Shown piece after piece: positions 1-4,625 of a DNA stretch of 5,813 nt (its first letter is position 1; the number at the start of each line of letters is the position of its first letter). The notes below the pieces were generated by a model that worked only from the letters and a program-made list of their open reading frames with translations, ran no database searches and was not told the origin of the DNA. The stretch covers positions 1 to 5,813 of the forward strand of contig JAFAQO010000049.1 of assembly GCA_019246375.1 (NCBI GenBank), written 5' to 3'. This stretch comes from Mycobacterium sp. (GTDB taxonomy: Bacteria > Actinomycetota > Actinomycetes > Mycobacteriales > Mycobacteriaceae). A program made the position numbers and the translations under genes.

Positions 1-803
1 CCAAACGGCTGGTGGTGTGCCTGGATCTGGATTGGCGTCCGCAGTTCCGGGTGCAGCGCATCCCCTCCTACAAAGCGCACCGCGTCGAGGAGGAGAACCC
101 GGACAGCCAAGTCGATGTCGAGCAGGTGCCCGACGAGCTGACTCCGCAGGCCGAGATGATCGAGGAGATCCTCGACGCGTTCGGCATCTGCGCTGGCGGC
201 GCGCCGGGCTTCGAGGCCGATGACGTGATCGGAACGCTGGCCGCCCGGGAGCGCCGGGATCCGGTCGTCGTCGTCAGCGGGGACCGCGACCTGCTGCAGG
301 TGGTAAGCGACGATCCCGTTCCCGTTCGCGTGCTCTACCTCGGCCGCGGCCTCACCAACGCGACGATGATGGGACCCAACGAGGTGGCCGACCGCTACGG
401 GCTGCCGGCCGATCGGGCCGGCGCCGCCTACGCCGAGCTTGCGTTGCTGCGAGGCGATCCCTCCGACGGCCTTCCCGGTGTACCCGGCATCGGCGAGAAG
501 ACAGCGGCGACGTTGCTCGCGCAGCACGGCTCGCTGACCGCGATCCTGGCCGCGGCCGAGGACTCGAAACCCTCGGTGGCCAAAGCTATCCGCAAGAAAC
601 TGCGGGCGGCCGCCGATTACGTCGAGGCGGCCGGCCCGGTCGTGCGAGTCGCCACCGATGCCCCCGTTACGCTGTCGACGCCGACCGACGTGCTGCCGCT
701 GGTGGCCGCCGATCCCCAGCGCACCGCGAAACTGGCGACCCGGCTCGGCGTCGGCTCATCGATAAAGCGGCTGCAAAAAGCGCTCGATTCGCTGCCCGGC
801 TGA
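1..803 (+). CDS. Stand-alone 5'-3' exonuclease (Rv2090-like), 5' end outside window
   Basis: The reading frame is open from base 3 (Lys-Arg-Leu-Val-Val-Cys) to a TGA at 801-803, so the gene enters from the left and lacks its N-terminus here. The visible part, about 266 residues, has the hallmarks of the 5'-nuclease/FEN family fused to DNA polymerase I in many bacteria: IPSYKAHR (conserved Tyr-Lys-x-x-Arg of the helical arch), [11 protein letters not shown] (acidic two-metal ligands), [10 protein letters not shown] (GDRD metal-binding loop) and [19 protein letters not shown], the helix-3-turn-helix DNA-binding segment. No polymerase domain follows, so this is the separate paralogue found in mycobacteria, expected to process 5' flaps or RNA primers in DNA repair or replication. 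It converges on the membrane-protein gene, with only 5 bp between the two stop codons. Identification as the Rv2090 orthologue relies on recalled sequence and on gene order. Confidence 0.95.
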   Translation, partial: KRLVVCLDLDWRPQFRVQRIPSYKAHRVEEENPDSQVDVEQVPDELTPQAEMIEEILDAFGICAGGAPGFEADDVIGTLAARERRDPVVVVSGDRDLLQVVSDDPVPVRVLYLGRGLTNATMMGPNEVADRYGLPADRAGAAYAELALLRGDPSDGLPGVPGIGEKTAATLLAQHGSLTAILAAAEDSKPSVAKAIRKKLRAAADYVEAAGPVVRVATDAPVTLSTPTDVLPLVAADPQRTAKLATRLGVGSSIKRLQKALDSLPG

Positions 804-808
804 CCGGC

Positions 809-1588
809 TTACTGGGGCCGGCCGACTTCGTAGGTGCCTTTGTTGTCCTGGAATGTCACCGTGACGTGCCGCTTGGTGCCATCGATGCTAACGTCGCAGG
901 TGAAGGTGCCGCCTTTCTTGACCGTGGGGTTTTGACCGTCGTTGCACCTGACGTCTTTGACGTTCTTGGCGCCGTAGCCGTTCGTCTCGTCGGTCAGGAT
1001 TTGCTGCACACCCGCTTGCGCTTTGTTGACGTCCAGCTTGGTGGTGACAAAGAACCCAGGTGCCCAGAAACCGAGCACCAGCAGGACCGCGACGACGATC
1101 GCAGCGAACACACCGATGATGGTGGCGATCAACGTAGTGGAACGCCGTGGGCGGCCGGGTGGCCCGTAGGGGCCGGGCTGCTGCGGATACTGCCCAGGCT
1201 GGCCGTACTGGCCTGGTTGCGGCGGGTACCCGGGCTGGCCGTACTGCCCGGGCTGTTGCGGGTACTGCCCTGGCTGACCGTACTGCCCTGGCTGACCGTA
1301 CTGACCCGGTTGACCGTACTGGCCCGGCTGGCCATATTGCTGCTCGGACTGCTGATAGCCCGGCATGGGCTGGGAGAACTGCTGCGACGGCGGGTAGGTC
1401 TGGCCGGGTTGCTGATATTGCGGGTACGCGGTGGGAGTGTATGCCGGGGCCTGCCAGGTCTGCTGTTCGCCGATCGGCTGCTGCCACGCCGCCTCCTGCG
1501 TAGGTTCCTCGCCCCTAGAGTGGTGTTCCTCGCCCTGGCGCGGCGGCTGCCACGGCTGCGTCGGGTCGGGCCCCTGAGGTCCGCTCAT
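809..1588 (-). CDS. Membrane protein with Q/P/G/Y-rich repeats and DUF4333 domain (Rv2091c-like)
   Basis: I chose the ATG at 1588-1586 (MSGPQG, 259 aa). It matches the recalled start of the M. tuberculosis protein and has GGAAGGA 10 bases upstream; the frame stays open to 1678 with no better start. Residues 1-145 are a disordered cytosolic region rich in Gln, Pro, Gly and Tyr, including repeated QYGQPG units at about 84-143. Residues 151-174 form one strongly hydrophobic membrane helix ([20 protein letters not shown]). Residues 180-259 form a DUF4333 domain, predicted outside the membrane, with two cysteines (C215, C231) that could form a disulphide; it ends GTYEVGRPQ. The function is not known to me. 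In M. tuberculosis it sits directly downstream of helY on the same strand; here an inserted element separates the two. A TACGGT hexamer (minus strand, 1645-1640) could be part of its own promoter, but this is weak. Confidence 0.93.
   Translation of the reverse strand: MSGPQGPDPTQPWQPPRQGEEHHSRGEEPTQEAAWQQPIGEQQTWQAPAYTPTAYPQYQQPGQTYPPSQQFSQPMPGYQQSEQQYGQPGQYGQPGQYGQPGQYGQPGQYPQQPGQYGQPGYPPQPGQYGQPGQYPQQPGPYGPPGRPRRSTTLIATIIGVFAAIVVAVLLVLGFWAPGFFVTTKLDVNKAQAGVQQILTDETNGYGAKNVKDVRCNDGQNPTVKKGGTFTCDVSIDGTKRHVTVTFQDNKGTYEVGRPQ
1160..1339 (-). repeat. Coding tandem repeat of QYGQPG-type units
   Basis: Within the membrane-protein gene the 18-base unit encoding Gln-Tyr-Gly-Gln-Pro-Gly recurs in perfect and near-perfect form (on the + strand as variants of ctggccgtactggcc), interspersed with QYPQQPG variants. 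It covers roughly residues 84-143. The repeats preserve the frame and are therefore protein repeats rather than a CRISPR or an intergenic repeat array. Such arrays often vary in copy number between strains. Confidence 0.85.
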
Positions 1589-1659
1589 CGTGTCTTGGTC
1601 CTTCCCTTTTAGGTCCCGGTCCCTGCTTCGCCGGATGTAACCGTAGCTCCGGCTCAGCC

Positions 1660-1671
1660 TACTCGGCGTCA
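1660..1671. repeat. Putative left attachment site (12-bp core) with stranded original helY stop
   Basis: The sequence tactcggcgtca is identical to 4627-4638. Read on the minus strand with base 1659 it gives GAC GCC GAG TAG, that is Asp-Ala-Glu-stop, the same last codons as helY. It lies 70 bases upstream of the membrane-protein start, where the end of helY would be in an uninterrupted locus. This supports it being the chromosomal remnant of the helY 3' end left after integration. Confidence 0.6.
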
Positions 1672-1729
1672 TCTTCAATGGTGCTGGTCAGCGGCCTAAA
1701 CCGCGTCCAAGCTGGGATAACGGCTTCAT

Positions 1730-1759
1730 CACAGTTCACCTGAGTTATGTGTAACTGTG
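1730..1759. terminator. Hairpin downstream of the HTH gene (possible terminator)
   Basis: CACAGTT (1730-1736) pairs with AACTGTG (1753-1759). The pairing continues as CAC (1737-1739) with GTG (1749-1751) past one bulged T, giving a 10-bp stem and a 9-base loop. It begins about 30 bases beyond the stop codon of the minus-strand HTH gene, a fitting place for a terminator. There is no T-tract after it on the minus strand, so it could equally be a protein-binding palindrome near the left end of the element. Confidence 0.4.
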
Positions 1760-1789
1760 GGCACGGACGCCGCTCGGTGATCGCGTCGC

Positions 1790-2086
1790 TCAGGTACGCC
1801 GTCTTGGGGTGCGCTTCTTCGGCTCCCTAGGTTCGCCCGCCTTGTGCAGCGGGTAGGCGGCGTGCAACAACCGATAGAACAGCTCGTCGGTGTCCATGTC
1901 GACGAACTCCTTGTAGGCGTCGGTGGCTTTGTGTACGGCTTCGATGCGGGGTTCGGTTCCCTTCTTCCACCCAGAGACGGCGGCATCGGACACGTCTAGG
2001 CGGCGGGCGATGTCGCGTTGTTCTACGTCGCCGGCCAGCTCGGCCAGGTCGAGTAGGCGCCACCATGCCGTGGGGGGCATATTCAT
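1790..2086 (-). CDS. Small Cro/CI-type helix-turn-helix regulator, phage-repressor-like
   Basis: A 98-aa protein starting MNMPPTAWWR. Residues 20-45 fit an XRE/Cro-CI helix-turn-helix (DIARRLDVSDAAVSGWKKG): the Ala-Arg-Arg-Leu first helix, Val-Ser turn, Ala-Ala-Val-Ser-Gly-Trp recognition helix and following Lys-Lys-Gly are typical. Residues 46-82 form a second helical region and the last 10 residues are very basic (KKRTPRRRT). It is predicted to be a DNA-binding repressor of the integrated element or its neighbours. The ATG at 2086-2084 has no Shine-Dalgarno but is preceded at the right distance by TACGCT, suggesting leaderless translation. An alternative ATG lies two codons in. It faces away from the small + strand ORFs, the usual layout for a repressor controlling a divergent operon. 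Its exact family and target are unknown. Confidence 0.8.
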   Translation of the reverse strand: MNMPPTAWWRLLDLAELAGDVEQRDIARRLDVSDAAVSGWKKGTEPRIEAVHKATDAYKEFVDMDTDELFYRLLHAAYPLHKAGEPREPKKRTPRRRT

Positions 2087-2228
2087 GGCGGCAGCGTATG
2101 AGTTTCAGCCAGTTCTGTACGGTGAACCGCAATCACAACCAGCACCTTCGTCCGATAGAGACGATTTGCTCGATGAGCGCCTAGCGCACCGCAGCCGGGC
2201 CGGCGAGGACGCGGCAGTCGAGACTTAG
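2085..2228 (+). CDS. Possible 47-aa small ORF, unrecognised
   Basis: ATG at 2085-2087 to TAG at 2226-2228, beginning MAAAYEFQPVLYGEP and ending EDAAVET. A G-run (tgggggg) lies about 7 bases upstream and could act as a ribosome site. Its ATG shares bases with the ATG of the HTH gene on the other strand (CATG at 2084-2087). Its stop overlaps a GTG (TAGTG, 2226-2230) that opens the frame of the next gene, so translational coupling is possible. I recognise no domain; the sequence is polar and probably disordered. It may be a genuine small phage-type ORF under control of the neighbouring repressor, or simply spacer DNA. Confidence 0.3.
   Translation: MAAAYEFQPVLYGEPQSQPAPSSDRDDLLDERLAHRSRAGEDAAVET
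2087..2098 (-). promoter_or_regulatory. Putative -10 element giving a leaderless HTH-gene mRNA
   Basis: On the minus strand TACGCT (2098-2093) fits the mycobacterial -10 form TANNNT. It is followed by GCCGCC and then the A of the ATG. A six-base gap from -10 to the start codon places +1 on the A of ATG, the common leaderless arrangement in mycobacteria. No clear -35 was seen. Confidence 0.45.
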
Positions 2229-2289
2229 TGGTCGCCGGCAGTGCCACATCCATGTGCTGGATCTCACGTTTACCGTTTATTCGTAGCGA

Positions 2290-2317
2290 TTGGTGGACGT
2301 GCCAGTGGATGTATAAA
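2290..2317 (+). promoter_or_regulatory. Putative promoter for the three-helix-bundle gene
   Basis: TTGGTG (2290-2295) and TATAAA (2312-2317) are separated by 16 bases and resemble -35 and -10 elements of a SigA-type promoter. Transcription would start near 2323-2326, just before the GTG at 2327. That would make 2327 the true (leaderless or nearly leaderless) start of the next gene and put the ATG at 2309 upstream of the transcript. No experimental support. Confidence 0.4.
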
Positions 2318-2521
2318 GTCGCGGGCGTGCCTCAAGACGAGCGGGCACAGATCGATGCGGTACGGCGTCGTCTGGCCCAAAAGTACGCAGACCTTCCGCA
2401 CGATCAAGTTGCGACGGTAGTCCAGCGCGTCTATGCGCGGTTTAACCAGAGCACCGTGCGCGAGTTCGTTCCATTGCTGGTCGAGCGCCGAGCCAAGGAA
2501 GAACTGGCTAGGTTCAACTGA
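2309..2521 (+). CDS. Small protein resembling the three-helix-bundle dimerisation family
   Basis: From ATG 2309 this is 70 aa; the frame is open back to a GTG at 2228 (97 aa), and GTG 2327 would give 64 aa. The recognisable part begins at DERAQIDAVRRRL and runs through LPHDQVATVVQRVYARF and REFVPLLVERRAKEEL to the C-terminus. This resembles the short actinobacterial proteins annotated as three-helix bundle dimerisation domain proteins, which have a conserved Arg-x-Phe/Tyr-Val-Pro-Leu-x-Val-Glu-Arg motif. Helical periodicity suits three short amphipathic helices. I know no established biochemical role. It is the first clear + strand gene after the divergent HTH regulator and precedes the CadI-like gene, separated from it by about 450 bases. 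Start choice is uncertain: a -10-like TATAAA at 2312 favours 2327, while coupling to the upstream small ORF would favour 2228. Confidence 0.7.
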   Translation: MYKVAGVPQDERAQIDAVRRRLAQKYADLPHDQVATVVQRVYARFNQSTVREFVPLLVERRAKEELARFN

Positions 2522-2544
2522 GCGCCGGTACCACTTAACGGCCA

Positions 2545-2569
2545 TTGGCGCAGCAGACCAATTCGCCAA
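2545..2569 (+). terminator. Weak hairpin after the three-helix-bundle gene
   Basis: TTGGCG (2545-2550) and CGCCAA (2564-2569) form a perfect 6-bp stem with a 13-base loop, starting 24 bases after the TGA at 2519-2521. There is no T-tract, so it is at best an intrinsic terminator of the mycobacterial tail-less kind. Confidence 0.3.
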
Positions 2570-2594
2570 CCGCGGGCATGATTCAGGTTAGGCG

Positions 2595-2729
2595 TTGACC
2601 ACACCGCATTCCGTCACGGTCGATCACTTCGAGGGTGCGGAGCAATTAACGCTCCATGACTTCTTGGAGAACTTCCTCCACAACCTCTACCGAGCAGGCG
2701 CTTCACTCGTGTCACCTAGCAGGACTTGA
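2595..2729 (+). CDS. Possible 44-aa small ORF or gene fragment, unrecognised
   Basis: Open from TTG at 2595 to TGA at 2727-2729, with an in-frame stop just upstream (TAG 2589-2591). The product contains TVDHFEGAEQLTLHDFLENF and then HNLYRAGAS. The third codon position is mostly G or C over the first 32 codons and less so afterwards, which suggests real coding sequence that is cut off or joined to something else near 2700. No good Shine-Dalgarno is present. I recognise no family. It could be a short functional peptide, a remnant, or chance. Confidence 0.25.
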   Translation: MTTPHSVTVDHFEGAEQLTLHDFLENFLHNLYRAGASLVSPSRT

Positions 2730-2747
2730 ACTCGCCACCTAGCAGGA
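2713..2747. repeat. 12-bp direct repeat pair, second copy forming a short palindrome
   Basis: cacctagcagga occurs at 2713-2724 and again at 2736-2747, a 23-base period. The second copy continues into aggtg, giving CACCT-AGCAGG-AGGTG (2736-2751), a 5-bp inverted repeat. The spacer read on the minus strand (gcgagttcaagtcc) looks slightly like a tRNA T-arm. These could be protein-binding sites or a small duplication; no function can be assigned. Confidence 0.5.
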
Positions 2748-2863
2748 GGTGACGGAGTGCCTACTGTCACCGGCCTGCCAGTTGCGGCCATGTCCGGGCG
2801 TGCACGGCCATAACTGAACGCGGTCACCATGACCGCCAATCCATCCGTACTAACCGATGAGGA

Positions 2864-2892
2864 TATATGCAGATGCCTACTCGTCATATAAC
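2864..2892 (+). promoter_or_regulatory. Inverted repeat TATATG-N15-CATATA overlapping a -10-like hexamer, upstream of cadI-like gene
   Basis: TATATG at 2864-2869 and CATATA at 2885-2890 form a perfect 6-bp inverted repeat with a 15-base centre. TATAAC (2887-2892), close to a -10 consensus, overlaps the right arm. AT-rich dyads of this general kind over a promoter are typical of ArsR/SmtB-family metal sensors, which control cadI-type genes in mycobacteria. No such regulator gene is present in the window, so the sensor would have to act from elsewhere. The link is inference from position and symmetry only. Confidence 0.4.
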
Positions 2893-2971
2893 TGACCCGC
2901 CACATGCGGGCGATAGCGGGCCATCTGCCTCCTGGTCCTACCGTCCTTGTCGTGCTCGGTTTGCGGAATGA
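2867..2971 (+). CDS. Possible 34-aa leader ORF overlapping the start of the cadI-like gene
   Basis: ATG at 2867 (or 2873) to TGA at 2969-2971, beginning MQMPTRHITD and ending CRARFAE. GAGG lies 4 bases before the first ATG. The stop overlaps an in-frame ATG of the downstream gene as ATGA (2968-2971), the typical overlap of translationally coupled genes. No domain is recognisable. It may be a leader peptide, a remnant of an upstream gene, or chance. Confidence 0.25.
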   Translation: MQMPTRHITDPPHAGDSGPSASWSYRPCRARFAE

Positions 2972-2976
2972 CCACA

Positions 2977-3405
2977 ATGTCTCGTGTTCAACTCGCCCTT
3001 AACGTCGACAATCTGTTTGAGGCAATCTGGTTCTACTCCAAACTCTTTAACACCAAACCAGCGAAGGTCCAACCCGACTACGCCAGTTTCACAATCACCG
3101 AACCCCCGCTCAAACTCGTCCTCATCGAAAATCCCGGCCACGGCGGCACCATCAACCACCTCGGTGTCGAAGTCGAATCCAGCGACATGGTGCACGCCGA
3201 AGTCGCCCGCCTCACCCGCGAGGGACGGTTCACCGACCGGGAGTTCGGCACCACCTGCGGCTTCGCCACCCAAGACAAAGTCTGGATCACCGCCCCGAGC
3301 GGCGAAAAATGGGAGATCAATACCCTGTTGGCCGAGCCCAACACCTTCGGCACAACCCCGACCAACACATCGACACCAGCACTCAAAGGTGCGTTTGCAC
3401 AGTAA
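2977..3405 (+). CDS. cadI: CadI/ArsI-type glyoxalase-fold protein, missing one of the paired cysteines
   Basis: A 142-aa vicinal-oxygen-chelate protein close to M. tuberculosis CadI (Rv2641): MSRVQLALNV at the start, FNTKPAK, YASFTITEPPLKLVL, then NHLGVEVESSDMVHAE, TQDKVW and GEKWEINTLL. CadI is a cadmium-induced protein; the related ArsI is an Fe(II)-dependent dioxygenase that breaks the C-As bond of trivalent organoarsenicals. Candidate metal ligands are Q5, H61 and E113. Where I recall M. tuberculosis CadI having adjacent cysteines (TTCCFATQ), this protein has C94-G95, and it also lacks the C-terminal Cys-Cys tail, ending KGAFAQ. The start at 2977 follows the family; ATG 2968 and TTG 2947 are in frame upstream. 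GGA at 2965-2967 is a modest ribosome site for 2977. No arsR, arsC or transporter is nearby. It appears intact but may have altered specificity. Confidence 0.88.
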   Translation: MSRVQLALNVDNLFEAIWFYSKLFNTKPAKVQPDYASFTITEPPLKLVLIENPGHGGTINHLGVEVESSDMVHAEVARLTREGRFTDREFGTTCGFATQDKVWITAPSGEKWEINTLLAEPNTFGTTPTNTSTPALKGAFAQ

Positions 3406-3408
3406 CGC

Positions 3409-3549
3409 CTAAACCAAGTCCGCAGTCGACATCGCCCGCACCACAGCCAACCGCCCGCGGTGCACACGCGCCGACCCTGAGCGCAGCTTGACCAGAATCA
3501 CGGTGAGCTGGCGAGCCGCCGTCGGCGGCTGGGTGGACACTGCACGCGG
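3409..3549 (-). pseudogene. C-terminal fragment of a phage-type protein, copy 1
   Basis: On the minus strand 46 codons read PRAVSTQPPTAARQL, then VKLRSGSA, then HRGRLAVVRAM and end STADLV at TAG (3411-3409), three bases from the end of the cadI-like gene. The same pattern occurs in copy 2 at 3768-4322 (NPRATSSQP, AAAAKLMTILNAL, RPRGRLAAVRAM). Upstream of 3549 the similarity to copy 2 stops and no start or N-terminal domain can be found in any minus-strand frame, so this is a truncated remnant. I associate this C-terminal pattern with small actinophage proteins, possibly terminase small subunits, but that name is tentative. Confidence 0.55.
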
Positions 3550-3767
3550 ACAAACCACACTGGAGACGATGACGGATCGCCCGGATCTTACTGCCAAGTA
3601 GTGTGAGATCCCCGCTAGCTGGGTACACGACAGGGAACCACGGGCACGCTTATTAACTGGGGAGTTAGGGGTGCGTGCCCGTGGCTTACTCCCCCGAATA
3701 CCCTTGTTGGTCTTGTGTGTAACCTCGGTGCACGTCGGCATTCCAATTTCTTGAGGATTTTTTAGGA
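3550..3767. other. Non-coding stretch between the two phage-gene fragments, with a large nested hairpin
   Basis: No gene is supported here. The main structure is the 12-bp inverted repeat described at 3638-3684. A T-run (tttttt) lies within gattttttagg near 3757-3763, just beyond the 3' end of copy 2. The rest shows no recognisable protein similarity in any frame. Confidence 0.5.
3638..3684. repeat. Perfect 12-bp inverted repeat with a second hairpin nested in its loop
   Basis: ccacgggcacgc (3638-3649) and gcgtgcccgtgg (3673-3684) are exact reverse complements separated by 23 bases. Inside the loop TAACT (3654-3658) and AGTTA (3663-3667) pair around GGGG. A GC-rich stem of this length could be a strong terminator, a recombination or replication structure, or a folded RNA. 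It is not followed by a T-tract on either strand. Confidence 0.65.
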
Positions 3768-4322
3768 TCAGGGGTGCGGCCCAGACGCGTGAACCGACGC
3801 CACAGCCACACCCGTGGAGTATTCCGGGCTAGTCAACGCGGGTGCCCAGGTCTCTTTGGCCATCGCCCGCACTGCCGCCAAACGGCCGCGAGGACGCGAC
3901 GACGCCCTGTGCAGCGCATTCAGGATGGTCATCAACTTCGCCGCAGCCGCGGGCTGGCTCGACGTTGCTCGGGGGTTGTCCAGCACTCGTGCCAGAGCGA
4001 TAGCCGCCGCAGCCAGGCCCGGCCGCGCATGTTCACCCAGCGCGTCGAGTTCGGCCTGGAAGCCGGCCTCAACCCCGTCAACTGTCAGATTCTGACACCT
4101 GGGGGGTTAGCTGGCGCAGTTGCCGCGTTCCGCTGGTCAGAGCCTTATCGCCAGAAGGGGGACACGAGACAAACTCGGGGTGACACCCCCCGCAAACAGG
4201 CCAACTTCGTCCGCATGACGCTTCCGCAAAGCCCGCCGATACTCATTCTCAGCGCATTTGCACTGGTCACAGCGGCAACCACGCTTGTAGGAAGCCCTCC
4301 CATGACGTTGCTTACCGCTCAC
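3768..4322 (-). pseudogene. Broken phage-type protein with N-terminal Cys-rich motif (possible terminase small subunit), copy 2
   Basis: The minus-strand GTG at 4322-4320 has GGAG five bases upstream, a good start. The N-terminus reads VSGKQRHGRASYKRGCRCDQC and then AENEYRRALRKRHADEVG. The HGxxxYxxGCRCxxC pattern, a likely zinc-binding knuckle, is common in short actinophage proteins. After about 60 residues the frame meets TGA (4139-4137) and TAA (4109-4107). It then continues in the same frame with DGVEAGFQAELDALGEHARP, an Ala/Leu helix, LDNPRATSSQP and RGRLAAVRAM before TGA at 3770-3768. The linker reads open in another frame for some 20 codons, so paired frameshifts or accumulated mutations both fit. 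In phage proteins I recall, these two halves belong to one polypeptide of this size. A role as terminase small subunit is possible but not shown; a search with the joined sequence would settle it. Confidence 0.6.
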
Positions 4323-4401
4323 ATTTGCTCCGAAAGTTAGCTGGTTTTGCTGCAAAAAAGGGTGGGACGTTGAAAATCCCTTTGCGAAAGATGGCGGGGG
4401 A

Positions 4402-4557
4402 CTGGCCATCCGCGCCGGAGCCAACCCCAAGGTAGTAGAGCGCATGCTCGGACACGCCAGCGCGGCCATGACACTCGACGTGTACGCCGACCTGTTCGAA
4501 TCTGATCTCGACTCCGTAGCCGAAAGTGTGGGCAAAATGTGGGCACGGCAGTCCTGA
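4402..4557 (+). pseudogene. int: Tyrosine recombinase (phage integrase), C-terminal remnant
   Basis: Fifty-one codons from about 4402 to TGA at 4555-4557 encode the end of a tyrosine integrase: LAIRAGANPKVVERMLGHAS, then TLDVYADLF and a tail ending MWARQS. The histidine of the LGHxS box and, ten residues later, the nucleophilic tyrosine of DVYADLF are both present. Just before it, where the HxLRHT box with the second catalytic arginine should be, the frame reads unrelated sequence (PFAKDGGG), and there is no core or N-terminal domain, so about 300 residues are missing. The deletion joint lies around 4398. The fragment ends 69 bases from the right copy of the 12-bp repeat, where an integrase beside its attachment site would be expected. 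It cannot be active on its own. Confidence 0.85.
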
Positions 4558-4625
4558 TGGCACCGATATTCGACAGCCAAAATCTTCTACCAGCGCAAAT
4601 AGCGCAGCAGCCGAGTTGCCGCTGT

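Larger units (their letters stand above)
2522..2976. other. 455-base stretch without a confident gene
   Basis: This stretch lies between the three-helix-bundle gene and the CadI-like gene. I see a weak hairpin (2545-2569), a possible 44-aa ORF (2595-2729), a 12-bp direct repeat (2713-2724, 2736-2747), a possible 34-aa ORF (2867-2971) and an inverted repeat that may be an operator (2864-2890). No RNA gene is supported. A 96-codon minus-strand frame crosses 2687-2977 but shows no recognisable domain and no ribosome site. The mixture of fragments looks like a junction zone where element DNA has been deleted or rearranged. Confidence 0.5.

Noticed and set aside
1180..1340. Tandem repeats as a CRISPR array
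   Set aside because: The units are 18 bases, contiguous, in frame and encode a protein repeat. There are no unique spacers.
866..1612. Long + strand reading frame (248 codons) opposite the membrane-protein gene
   Set aside because: It is the antisense of the Q/P/G/Y repeats and the DUF4333 domain, giving Leu/Arg-rich nonsense. The minus-strand gene has a family match, a membrane helix and a ribosome site.
2700..2760. tRNA gene or tRNA 3' end on the minus strand
   Set aside because: Only a T-loop-like TTCAAGT is present. The T-stem has a mismatch, no CCA end follows, and no anticodon arm could be drawn.
2687..2977. Minus-strand 96-codon frame opposite the cadI-like upstream region
   Set aside because: No recognisable domain, no ribosome site, and it spans the repeats and the possible operator. 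Probably chance in GC-rich DNA.
1790..3405. A complete toxin-antitoxin or anti-phage defence module made of the HTH protein, small ORFs and CadI-like protein
   Set aside because: No recognisable toxin, nuclease or effector domain is present, and the CadI-like protein belongs to a metal/arsenical family. The parts look like phage remnants plus cargo rather than a defence system.
3774..4340. Plus-strand 188-codon frame over the phage-gene remnant
   Set aside because: The protein is compositionally random, while the opposite strand carries the Cys-rich motif, the LDNPRA motif and a good ribosome site.
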